In this document: positions 42,507 through 50,140 of the stretch, piece by piece
Numbering within the stretch: the stretch's first letter is position 1
Layout of the letters: each line of letters starts with the position of its first letter
Source of the DNA: Actinacidiphila guanduensis
GTDB lineage: Bacteria > Actinomycetota > Actinomycetes > Streptomycetales > Streptomycetaceae
DNA: 64,000 bases
NCBI RefSeq assembly: GCF_900103985.1
Contig: NZ_FNIE01000010.1
Location: 1 to 64,000 of the forward strand
Direction of reading: 5' to 3'
Translations under genes and position numbers: made by a program
Notes under the pieces: generated by a model
What the model saw: only the letters and a program-made list of their open reading frames with translations
What the model was told of the DNA's origin: nothing
Database searches by the model: none

Positions 42507-43007
42507 TCAGGCGTCGGTCGGGCCCGACAGGTCCCAGTCCGGGTCGAGGAACTCGGCCCGGACCTCGCCGGTGCCGACCTCGCGGCCGCAGGTGCGGCAG
42601 TGGGCCACGCTGTCCAGCTCGTGGTCGCCGTGCGGGTCGCCGGGGACGGTGTGCCAGAGCTTCTGCGGCGGCTCGGTGACCGCCCAGCGGTCGCCCCAGC
42701 GCAGCAACTCGCGGATGACGGGGGCGAGTTCGCGGCCGGCCCGGGTGAGGTGGTAGCCCTGGAACCGCGGGTTGTCCGGGTTCGGGCGGCGCTCCAGGAC
42801 CCCCGCCGCGACCAGGCCCTTCAGCCGGGCGGTCAACCGGTCCGTGGGAGCGCCGGTGTTGCGGGCGATCTGCCCGAACTGGTGATTGCCGAAGCCGATC
42901 TCGCGGACCGCGAGCAGCGCCCAGCGGTCGCCCACCAGTTCCAGCGCCGAGGCGATCGAGCAGGGCCGCCCGGCAAGGGTCCTCGGGTCGATGCGCGTTC
43001 CTGTCAT
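42507..43007 (-). CDS. HxlR-family transcriptional regulator
   Basis: A 166-residue winged-helix regulator. The HxlR HTH covers about residues 15-100: CSIASALELVGDRWALLAVREIGFGNHQFGQIARNTGAPTDRLTARLKGLVAAGVLERRP (read in pieces), opening with the conserved N-terminal Cys. The C-terminal part has a CRTCGREV pair of cysteines that may bind metal or act in redox sensing. It is divergent from an MFS exporter gene (60 bases between starts), the usual layout for a repressor of an efflux pump. Confidence 0.92.
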   Translation of the reverse strand: MTGTRIDPRTLAGRPCSIASALELVGDRWALLAVREIGFGNHQFGQIARNTGAPTDRLTARLKGLVAAGVLERRPNPDNPRFQGYHLTRAGRELAPVIRELLRWGDRWAVTEPPQKLWHTVPGDPHGDHELDSVAHCRTCGREVGTGEVRAEFLDPDWDLSGPTDA

Positions 43008-43031
43008 GGGTCAACAGTCGCACGGTCGGGG

Positions 43032-43094
43032 TTTGATTTCCAAAGTGAGCCATGCTTCGCTGGACCCATGCCCTCGACACTTGGATTTTCCAAG
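43032..43094. promoter_or_regulatory. Candidate HxlR operators at the MFS promoter and start
   Basis: TTTG-ATTTC-CAAA (43032-43044) lies in the 60-base divergent gap. A perfect CTTGGA-TTT-TCCAAG palindrome (43080-43094) lies in the first codons of the MFS gene. Both share the TTGGA/TCCAA half-site style and suit the divergent regulator. Confidence 0.4.
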
Positions 43095-44510
43095 CGCACC
43101 CGCCTGGCCTCGCTGGTCGTCGTCCTCGCGGTGTTCATGACCAACCTCGACCTGTGGATCGTGAACGTGGCGCTGCCGGCCATGGGCGCGGACTTCTCCT
43201 CCGGAGGACACCCGGCCTCGCTGGGCAGCCTGTCCTGGGTGCTCAACGCCTACGCGATCACGCTCGCCGCGCTCCTGGTCGTCCTCGGCCGGATCGGCGA
43301 CCGGATCGGCCAGCGCCCGGTGTTCCTGGCCGGCGTGGTCGTCTTCTCGCTCGCCTCCCTCGGCTGCGCGCTGGCGCCCTCGCTGTGGGTGCTGGTCGTG
43401 GCGCGGGTGGTGCAGGCGATCGGGGCCGCGGCCCAGCTGCCCACGTCGCTGGCCCTGCTGCTGGCCGCGGTGCCCGCCGAGCGCCGGACCCGCGCGACCC
43501 GCGGCTGGGCGGCCGTGGGCGGACTGGCCGCGGCGGCGGGACCGGTGCTGGGCGGCCTGCTGGTCGAGGTCGACTGGCGCTGGGTCTTCGTGGTCAACGT
43601 GCCGATCGGCGCGGCCACCCTGGCGGCGGGCCTGGCCGTGCTGCCGCGCCCCGCCGCCCGCGAGACGGGGGCGCTGCCCGACGTGTGGGGCGCGGTGCTG
43701 GTCACCGTGGCGGTGGCGGCGCTGTCGGGGGCGCTGGTGCAGGCGCCGGACTGGGGCTGGGCGGCGCCGCGCACCCTCGGCCTGCTGGTGCTCGCGGTGC
43801 TGGCCGGTGCCTGGTTCTGGCGGCGCTCGGGACGCCACCAGGCGCCACTGCTGGAGCTGCACCTGCTGCGGTTGCCGCGCTTCGGCACCGCGAACGCCGG
43901 CACCCTGGTCTTCGGCACCGGCTTCGCGATCATGCTGCTGTCCAACGTGCTGTGGTGCCAGGACGTCTGGCAGTGGAGCGCCCTGCGCACCGGCCTCGCC
44001 CTGGTGCCCGGGCCCGCGCTGGTCCCCGTCGTCACCGTCCTGACCGCCCGGGCCGCGCACCGCTTCGGCCACGGGCCGCTCATCGCCGTCGGCGGCGTCC
44101 TCTTCAGCGGCGGGATGCTGTGGCGGGTCGGCTTCGTCTCGGCGTCGCCCGACTACGTGCGCGACCTCCTGCCGAGCATCCTGCTGGGCGGCGCGGGCGT
44201 CGGCTTCGCGCTCGGCACCCTGGTCGCGGCCGGCGTCCAGTCGCTGCCGGGCGACCGCGCCGCCACCGGTTCGGCGCTCGTCAACTCCGTACGGCAGGTC
44301 TCCTCCACGGTGGGCGTCGCGGTGCTGGTCACGATCGTGGGCTCGCGCGTGACCGCCTCCTCGACGGACGACTTCCGGCTGGCCTGGTCGCTCGCCGCGG
44401 GCCTGGCCCTGGCGACGGCCGCCCTCGGCGTGCAACTGGCCCGCACCGCGCCGGCCGCGCCCCCCGCCGGGCAGCCGCGGCCCGAACGCCCGCTGGCCCG
44501 CAAGGAGTAG
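43068..44510 (+). CDS. MFS drug:H+ antiporter (DHA2 type)
   Basis: A 480-residue membrane protein with 12-14 predicted helices. DHA2 motifs are visible: FMTNLDLWIVNVALPAM near residues 24-40 (motif D1), LVVLGRIGDRIGQRPVF (motif A) near 71-87, VVARVVQAIGAAAQLP (motif B), and GWAAVGGLAAAAGPVLGGLL (motif C) of antiporters. It probably exports a drug or metabolite using the proton gradient. ATG 43068 gives MPSTLGFSKRTRLASLVVV. Its divergent HxlR neighbour is the likely repressor. Confidence 0.93.
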   Translation: MPSTLGFSKRTRLASLVVVLAVFMTNLDLWIVNVALPAMGADFSSGGHPASLGSLSWVLNAYAITLAALLVVLGRIGDRIGQRPVFLAGVVVFSLASLGCALAPSLWVLVVARVVQAIGAAAQLPTSLALLLAAVPAERRTRATRGWAAVGGLAAAAGPVLGGLLVEVDWRWVFVVNVPIGAATLAAGLAVLPRPAARETGALPDVWGAVLVTVAVAALSGALVQAPDWGWAAPRTLGLLVLAVLAGAWFWRRSGRHQAPLLELHLLRLPRFGTANAGTLVFGTGFAIMLLSNVLWCQDVWQWSALRTGLALVPGPALVPVVTVLTARAAHRFGHGPLIAVGGVLFSGGMLWRVGFVSASPDYVRDLLPSILLGGAGVGFALGTLVAAGVQSLPGDRAATGSALVNSVRQVSSTVGVAVLVTIVGSRVTASSTDDFRLAWSLAAGLALATAALGVQLARTAPAAPPAGQPRPERPLARKE

Positions 44511-44572
44511 GCACGGCGAGCCGCGCGCAAGGAGGTCGGCCACCTTGCTCTGCCCCACCTTGCTCGCCCGGC

Positions 44573-45811
44573 TCACGCGCAGAGTTCCTCGTACACCGCC
44601 AGCACGCTGCGGGCCTGCTGCTCCACCTGGTCCTCGACGGGGACCCAGCGGGGGCGGTAGGCCGCCTCGTAGGCCGCGCACCAGGCGTCGACCAGTTCGG
44701 TCACGGCGGGCACGGCGGCGACCCGGCGCAGCATCGCGGCCGCGCGCAGCGGGATGCGCTGGGCGTAGACCTCGATGCTGGTGACGCGCGCGGTGGTCAT
44801 CTCGGGCAGCGGGGCGGCGTCCGGCGGGCGCAGCGCCGGGTCCCACTCGGCCGACAGCTGCGGGCCGATGGAAACCAGTTCGCGGACGGTGCGCAGGATC
44901 GGCCCGTCGGTGCCGACCAGTTCGGGATCGACGCGGGCGAGCACGCGCGCCACGGTGGGCAGATCACGGCGCAGCGCGGCCCCCGCGGTCCGCAGGGCGT
45001 GGTCGGCGTCGGGGTGCGGGGTGGTGTCGGCGGAGCGGTCGCACGCCCACATCGGCACCTCGACGATCGCGGTCACCCCGTCGTAGCGCTCGGCGTGCGT
45101 CCAGGTGGAGTGGGCGCCGTCGCCGGCGGCCGGGTCGGAGGCGGGCGGCATCACGTAGACACCGGGGCCCGGGCTCGGCCACTGGAAGGCGTCGGAGGAG
45201 CCGGACTCCAATGGGATGTCCAGCTCCGCGGCCGACTTGCCGATCCGCTCGGGCACCCCCGGCACGTCCCTGGTCAGCTGCACGAAGCTGCCGCCGACGT
45301 CTATGGCGTGCAGCGAGCACTGCAGCGCGGGCCGCAGCGCGTCGAGCAGGCCCACCAGCGCGCGCGTCTCGGGGAGCGCGGCACTCTGCACGGCGCCGTC
45401 GTGCGGCAGCCACTCGGGCTGCTCGGCCGCGCACGGCCGGAAGAAGTGCTCGTAGTGCCGGCGCAGGGTGTAAGGGCCCTGCAGCCAGGGCTCGTTGAGC
45501 GCGGCGCCGTCCGGGTCGATGCACAGCAGGAAGTGCCATGCGCTGCCGTCGTCGATGCCGCGGTCGCGCCCGTCGGCCAGGCGCTCGGCGAGGTGGAGGG
45601 CGGTGGCGCCGCCCACGGCGGCCTCGTTGGCGTGCGGACCGGCCACCACCAGGATGTTGCGGGGCCCCTGACCCACCGTCAGCATCATCAGCGGCCGTCC
45701 GGCCCGGGACCTTCCGACCTCCGCCAGTCGGCACACTCCGGGATATCGCAATGTGAGCAGACGCGCACGTTCAGTGACTTCTACGGTCGACGGATATCGC
45801 TCTCTCGTCAC
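44573..45811 (-). CDS. M14-family zinc carboxypeptidase-like protein
   Basis: A 412-residue cytoplasmic protein (no signal peptide with this start). The zinc motif HxxE is VVAGPHANEAAVGG, the third ligand is HAIDVGG, and the catalytic Glu is in VTAIVEVPMW. The RHYEHFFRP and DPDGAALNEPW segments fit the M14 substrate pocket. The preceding PGVCRLAEVGRSRAGRPL is the usual domain opening. It would trim C-terminal residues from peptides or remove an acyl group from an amino-acid derivative. GTG 45809-45811 is chosen because GGGGG lies about six bases upstream; longer frames run into the gene-free region. Confidence 0.85.
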   Translation of the reverse strand: MTRERYPSTVEVTERARLLTLRYPGVCRLAEVGRSRAGRPLMMLTVGQGPRNILVVAGPHANEAAVGGATALHLAERLADGRDRGIDDGSAWHFLLCIDPDGAALNEPWLQGPYTLRRHYEHFFRPCAAEQPEWLPHDGAVQSAALPETRALVGLLDALRPALQCSLHAIDVGGSFVQLTRDVPGVPERIGKSAAELDIPLESGSSDAFQWPSPGPGVYVMPPASDPAAGDGAHSTWTHAERYDGVTAIVEVPMWACDRSADTTPHPDADHALRTAGAALRRDLPTVARVLARVDPELVGTDGPILRTVRELVSIGPQLSAEWDPALRPPDAAPLPEMTTARVTSIEVYAQRIPLRAAAMLRRVAAVPAVTELVDAWCAAYEAAYRPRWVPVEDQVEQQARSVLAVYEELCA

Positions 45812-46759
45812 AGCAATCCCCCTGCACAGCGGGCCCCCTGTGCCCGCATCCCGCGACTTTCGAGCCGGTTCCGTTAGTAGGTCACGGCACTGCGGGGGTG
45901 TCAACGGTGCTACCTGGCCCCGCGCGCACTTGGGCCGGACACGCTCGGTCTCCAGGTCGCGGCGGTGCGTATCCGAGCAGACGCGCCGGATCGGACGCGG
46001 CGGCGCGGACCCGGACTGCCAGCGGCACAGCGGGCGGTGCCGCAGCCGCACAGCCGGTCGCCCGGTCTGCGGTCACGCCCCGCCATGGGCCGAACTCCCG
46101 GCGACACCTGCACGCCCGGACGTTCTTGCCGCGGACTTCCGCGTCCGCGTGCGGTCACCGGCAGGCGCCGAATCGCCTACGGCGGTCGGCCCGCATTCCG
46201 GACCGCGATCACCGCACATCCGGTACGCCGGAGGAAGGACCCGCACCCGCGCGCGGACGCACCCGGCATCCCCGATGACGTCCGCCGACCCTCCCCCCAG
46301 GACGCGAGCCCGTCGCCGTACGCCCGCCGAGGCCGCCGCTTTCCCGCCGTTTCGACCGTTTTCCGACGGACCCGCGCACTTGTACGGCAGGCGGCCGTTC
46401 CGAAACCTCGCACCGGCCGGAGGCCGTAACTCCTGTTCCCCGTGCGGGGCCGCGCTACGCGCCGGGGCGGCTGGGACCGCCGGAGCACGATGCGCCCGAG
46501 GGCGCGCGACCGGGCCGAACCGGGCGGCGGCCGCACCCTGCCGCACCCTGCCGCGGCCCCGACAATGGCCCGACCACGCCCCGACCACGGCCCGGGGCCC
46601 TGCCGACAGTCCTCCCGAGTTCCCGCCCGGCCCGCCGACGCGTTGCCCGGCAATTCTCCCGCGGCTGCCATGCGGAGTTCCTTACGAAACAGGGACGGCA
46701 GGCCCGTACCGACCGGGCGGCCATGGTCACTGTCAGTGGTCGGTGTCAGACTCGGGTGC
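45812..46759. other. Gene-free stretch of about 950 bases
   Basis: Open frames here (the longest about 340 codons) are Arg/Pro/Ala-rich with no recognisable domain, and all three frames of both strands stay partly open because of GC content. I see no tRNA, no repeat array and no strong terminator. Just before the response regulator, TGTCAG repeats at 46731-46736 and 46744-46749 may bind a regulator. Confidence 0.5.
46731..46749 (+). promoter_or_regulatory. TGTCAG direct repeats before response-regulator gene
   Basis: TGTCAG at 46731-46736 and 46744-46749, seven bases apart, 11 bases before the start codon. CACTG-T-CAGTG (46728-46738) overlaps the first. OmpR-type regulators bind direct repeats, so autoregulation is possible. 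Confidence 0.35.
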
Positions 46760-47623
46760 ATGAGCAGCGCATCCGCATCCGGGCCGGGCCCCTCGGCCGT
46801 ACCGTCCGCGCCGCCGCACCCGGCGCGGCGGCGGATCCTCGTGGTGGACGACGACCCCACCGTCGCCGAGGTCGTCGCCGGCTACCTCGACCGGGCCGGA
46901 TTCGCCGTGGACCGGGTCGCGGACGGCCCCGCCGCGGTGGCGCGGGCGGCCGCCCGCCGGCCGGACCTGGTGGTGCTCGACCTGATGCTGCCCGGTATGG
47001 ACGGGCTGGAGGTGTGCCGCCGGATACGGGAGGCCGGCCCGCTGCCGGTCGTGATGCTCACTGCGCGTGGCGACGAGGACGACCGCATCCTCGGTCTGGA
47101 GGTCGGCGCGGACGACTACGTGACGAAGCCGTTCAGCCCGCGCGAGCTGGTGCTGCGGGTGGAGTCGGTGCTGCGCCGGGCCGGCAGCCCGCCCGACACC
47201 GGCCCGTGGCTGCGCTCGGGGCCGCTCGCGCTCGACCCGGCGGCCCGGCGCGCCCTGCGCGAGGGCGCGGAGCTGGCGCTGACCATCCGGGAGTTCGACC
47301 TGCTCGCCTTCTTCCTGCGGCACCCGGGCCGGGTGCTGGGCCGCGAGGAGCTGATGCGCAGGGTGTGGGGCTGGGAGTTCGGCGACCTGTCCACGGTCAC
47401 GGTGCACGTCCGCCGGCTGCGCGAGAAGATCGAGTCCGATCCGGCCCGGCCGCGGATGATCAGCACGGTGTGGGGCGTCGGCTACCGCTTCGACCCGCAG
47501 CCGCCCGGGCCCGGCGGCGCGACCCGGGCCGAGGAGGCTCCCGCCGAACCGGCCCCGGGCGGCGCGGAGGGCGCCGGCGGGACCGGCGGGACCGGCCGGG
47601 CCGACGGGAGGGGCCATGAATAG
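46760..47623 (+). CDS. OmpR/PhoB-family response regulator
   Basis: A 287-residue two-component regulator. The receiver domain (about residues 24-140) has the acidic pair in ILVVDDDPTV, the phospho-acceptor Asp in DLVVLDLMLPGMDG, the Thr in VVMLTARGDED and the Lys in DDYVTKPFSPREL. The winged-helix output domain follows: LTIREFDLLAFFLRHPGRVLGREELMRRVWGWEF and VTVHVRRLREKIE (read in pieces). The Gly/Ala/Pro-rich tail of about 40 residues is unusual. The stop TAG (47621-47623) overlaps the kinase ATG at 47616 by eight bases, so the pair is translated together. Confidence 0.95.
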   Translation: MSSASASGPGPSAVPSAPPHPARRRILVVDDDPTVAEVVAGYLDRAGFAVDRVADGPAAVARAAARRPDLVVLDLMLPGMDGLEVCRRIREAGPLPVVMLTARGDEDDRILGLEVGADDYVTKPFSPRELVLRVESVLRRAGSPPDTGPWLRSGPLALDPAARRALREGAELALTIREFDLLAFFLRHPGRVLGREELMRRVWGWEFGDLSTVTVHVRRLREKIESDPARPRMISTVWGVGYRFDPQPPGPGGATRAEEAPAEPAPGGAEGAGGTGGTGRADGRGHE

Positions 47624-48740
47624 CACGCTGCAGATCGCCGCCTACGCCTCGGTGGGCGCGGTCGCCGTCGGCCTGGTCGGCGCCGGGGTGCTGCGGCTGC
47701 TCCGGCACCGCTCGGTCGCGCTGTCCCTCGCCGTGGTCGCGGTGGTCACCGTGGCGGCGATGCTCGCGGGCACCTTGTCGGTGGCCTGGGCGATGTTCCT
47801 GTCCGAGCACGATCTCGGCGTGGTGACGACGGTGTGCGCGATGGCCGCGGTGGTCTCCCTCGCGGTGACGTTCGTCCTGGGCCGCAAGGTGGTGGCGGGC
47901 AGCCGGGCGCTGGCCGCGGCCACCCGCGCCTTCGGGGACGGCGACGCCTTCGCGCCGCCCGCCGAGGCGCCCACGGCCGAACTCGCCGAGCTGGGCCGGG
48001 AACTCGCCGCCACCAGCGCGAAGCTCGCCGCGGCCACGCAGCGCGAGCGGGCCCTGGAGGCGTCCAGGCGCGAACTGGTCGCCTGGATCTCGCACGACCT
48101 GCGCACGCCGCTGGCGGGCCTGCGGGCGATGACCGAGGCGCTGGAGGACGGCATAGCGGAGGACCCGGCGCGCTACCACCGGCAGATCCGGGCCGAGGTG
48201 GACCGGCTCAGCGGCATGGTCGGCGACCTCTTCGAGCTCTCGCGCATCCAGGCCGGCGGCCTCTCCCTGACCCCCGCCCGCATGTCGGTGTACGACCTGG
48301 TCGGCGACGCCCTTGCGGGCGCGAACCCGCTGGCCGCCGAGCACGGGGTGCACCTGGTGGGCGAGGGCGTCGAGCAGGTGCCGATCGAGGTCGACGGGCG
48401 CGAGATGACACGGGTGCTGGCGAACCTGCTGACGAACGCGATCCACCGCACCCCCGCCGACGGCACCGTCGCGGTCTCCGCCCGGCACGACGCCGAGAAC
48501 GGTTCGGTCGTGGTCTCGGTCACCGACGGCTGCGGCGGCATACCCGCCGACGACCTGCCGCGCGTCTTCGACACCGGCTGGCGCGGCACGGGCGCCCGTA
48601 CGCCTCCGGCCGGCGCGGGCCTGGGCCTGGCGATCGTGCGCGGCATCGTGGAGGCCCACCACGGCCGCGCCACGGTGCGGAACGTCCCCGGCGGCTGCCG
48701 CTTCGAGGTCGCCCTCCCGGCGGCGTCCCCGGTGCGCTGA
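47616..48740 (+). CDS. Sensor histidine kinase
   Basis: A 374-residue membrane kinase. Three hydrophobic segments (about residues 7-29, 36-60, 68-90) precede a HAMP-like linker. The H-box is LVAWISHDLRTPLAGLRAM, the N-box RVLANLLTNAIHRTP, and the G boxes VTDGCGGIPADDL and GAGLGLAIVRGIVEAHHG. There is little extracellular sequence between the helices, so the signal may be sensed in the membrane. It overlaps the response-regulator gene and is the last gene of the operon. Confidence 0.94.
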   Translation: MNSTLQIAAYASVGAVAVGLVGAGVLRLLRHRSVALSLAVVAVVTVAAMLAGTLSVAWAMFLSEHDLGVVTTVCAMAAVVSLAVTFVLGRKVVAGSRALAAATRAFGDGDAFAPPAEAPTAELAELGRELAATSAKLAAATQRERALEASRRELVAWISHDLRTPLAGLRAMTEALEDGIAEDPARYHRQIRAEVDRLSGMVGDLFELSRIQAGGLSLTPARMSVYDLVGDALAGANPLAAEHGVHLVGEGVEQVPIEVDGREMTRVLANLLTNAIHRTPADGTVAVSARHDAENGSVVVSVTDGCGGIPADDLPRVFDTGWRGTGARTPPAGAGLGLAIVRGIVEAHHGRATVRNVPGGCRFEVALPAASPVR

Positions 48741-49156
48741 CGGTCCTGTCCGGCAGGGTCCCGCGTGTTCGGCCGGGCCCGGCCCACCGTCCACGGGCGG
48801 CCCCAGTGAGCCGGCGCCCGTCCGGGAGGTCCCGTCCGATAGGTCCCGTCCGATAGGCAGAGTCCCGCACGCCGCCGCTGCCGGGCACAGGCCAACCACC
48901 CCCTGCTCTCGGCGGTGGTGCCCCGCACGCCCGCAGTACCCGGGGGCGCCCTATAGGGGGGCGCCCGGCCCCGCCATGGGCGGTGGAGGCTCCGCCTGCC
49001 CTCGGCAGGGGCCCCACCCTCCTGCCGTCGGGCGTGGTGCCCTCGCGCCCGCAGTGCCGCTCGTTTCCACGGACTGCCCGGCGGACGGGCTCCGGCCCGC
49101 CCTCGCGGGCGGGACCGGGAGGGCCGGGGTGGGCGGTGAGGCGGCGCCGGGAGTGG
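48741..49156. other. Gene-free region after the two-component operon
   Basis: 416 bases between the kinase stop and the LD-carboxypeptidase stop. It holds a tandem AGGTCCCGTCCGAT repeat near 48828-48856 and an inverted repeat GGGCGCC/GGCGCCC around 48944-48966. No coding frame is convincing. Confidence 0.4.
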
Positions 49157-50140
49157 TCAGCGCAGGGCCGGGGTCTCCAGGGTCAGGCTCGGGGGCACGG
49201 AAGGGTCGGCGGGTGCGTCCAGCACCGCCGGGACGCCGAGTGGGATGGTGAGCGTGGACGGGCTGTGCCCGAAGCCGAACTCCTCGACGATCGGCACGCC
49301 GAGCGGCCCGAGCAGGTCGAGGAAGAGGGCGCGCACCTCCTCGTAGGGCCCGCAGTCGGCCCAGGAGCCGAGGAGGATGCCGCAGACGCCCTCGAACCAG
49401 CCGGCCCGCAGCAGTTGGGTGAGGATGCGGTCCAGCCGGTAGGGCTCCTCGCCGACGTCCTCGATGGCGAGCAGGCCGCCGCCGGCCGAGGGGCGGGCCC
49501 AGGGGGTGCCGAGGTCGGCGGCGAGCAGGCTGACGCAGCCGCCGAGGGTGACGCCCTGCGCGCGGCCGGGCACCAGGGTGCGGGCGGTGGCCGAGGTCAG
49601 GCGCAGGGTGTCCTCGGGGGTGAACAGCACGTCGTGCAGGCCCTGCCGGGTGGGGCCGTCGGTGAGGAAGGTCTCGGCGGCGGTCATCGGCCCGTGCAGC
49701 GTGGCCAGGCCCAGGCGGGTGGCGAACGCCTCGTGCAGGGCGGTGATGTCGCTGTAGCCGACGAACGCCTTCGGCGGCACCGCGCGCATCTCGTCCCAGT
49801 CCAGCAGGTCCACCATGCGCTGCACCCCGTAGCCGCCGCGGGCGCACAGCACCGCGGAGGTGTCGGGGTCGCACCAGGCGTCCTGCAGGTCGTCGGCCCT
49901 GGCCTGGTCGGTGGCCGCCAGGTATCCCGAGGGGTGGCCGTCCAGCACGTGCGGGGCGACGTCCGGCTCCAGTCCCCAGCCGCGCAGGACGGCCAGACCC
50001 GCCTCCAGCCGCTCGCGCGGCACCGGCCCGCTGGGGGCGACGATCGAGACCCGGTCGCCGGGGGTGAGCCGCGGCGGCCGGATCAGTGCGGGCACGGGCA
50101 CCCCGACGACGTCGGAGACCCGGCGCAGCCGCTCGGTCAT
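49157..50140 (-). CDS. LD-carboxypeptidase (peptidase family S66)
   Basis: A 327-residue serine peptidase. The triad is visible: Ser in VGYSDITALH, Glu in LLAIEDVGEEPYRLDRI, and His in EEFGFGHSPSTLT. The N-terminal PGDRVSIVAPSGPV and ARGGYGVQRM are also typical of the family, which includes LdcA (removes the terminal D-Ala from murein tetrapeptides) and MccF. It has no signal peptide. It is the last gene of a four-gene set; its ATG overlaps the stop of the S9 peptidase gene (ATGA at 50137-50140). GTG at the VSDVVGVPVP position is an alternative start. Confidence 0.93.
   Translation of the reverse strand: MTERLRRVSDVVGVPVPALIRPPRLTPGDRVSIVAPSGPVPRERLEAGLAVLRGWGLEPDVAPHVLDGHPSGYLAATDQARADDLQDAWCDPDTSAVLCARGGYGVQRMVDLLDWDEMRAVPPKAFVGYSDITALHEAFATRLGLATLHGPMTAAETFLTDGPTRQGLHDVLFTPEDTLRLTSATARTLVPGRAQGVTLGGCVSLLAADLGTPWARPSAGGGLLAIEDVGEEPYRLDRILTQLLRAGWFEGVCGILLGSWADCGPYEEVRALFLDLLGPLGVPIVEEFGFGHSPSTLTIPLGVPAVLDAPADPSVPPSLTLETPALR

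Noticed and set aside
45753..46763. Plus-strand frame of about 336 codons in the gene-free kilobase
   Set aside because: Arg/Pro/Ala-rich, no domain, overlaps the M14 gene start and the response-regulator start.
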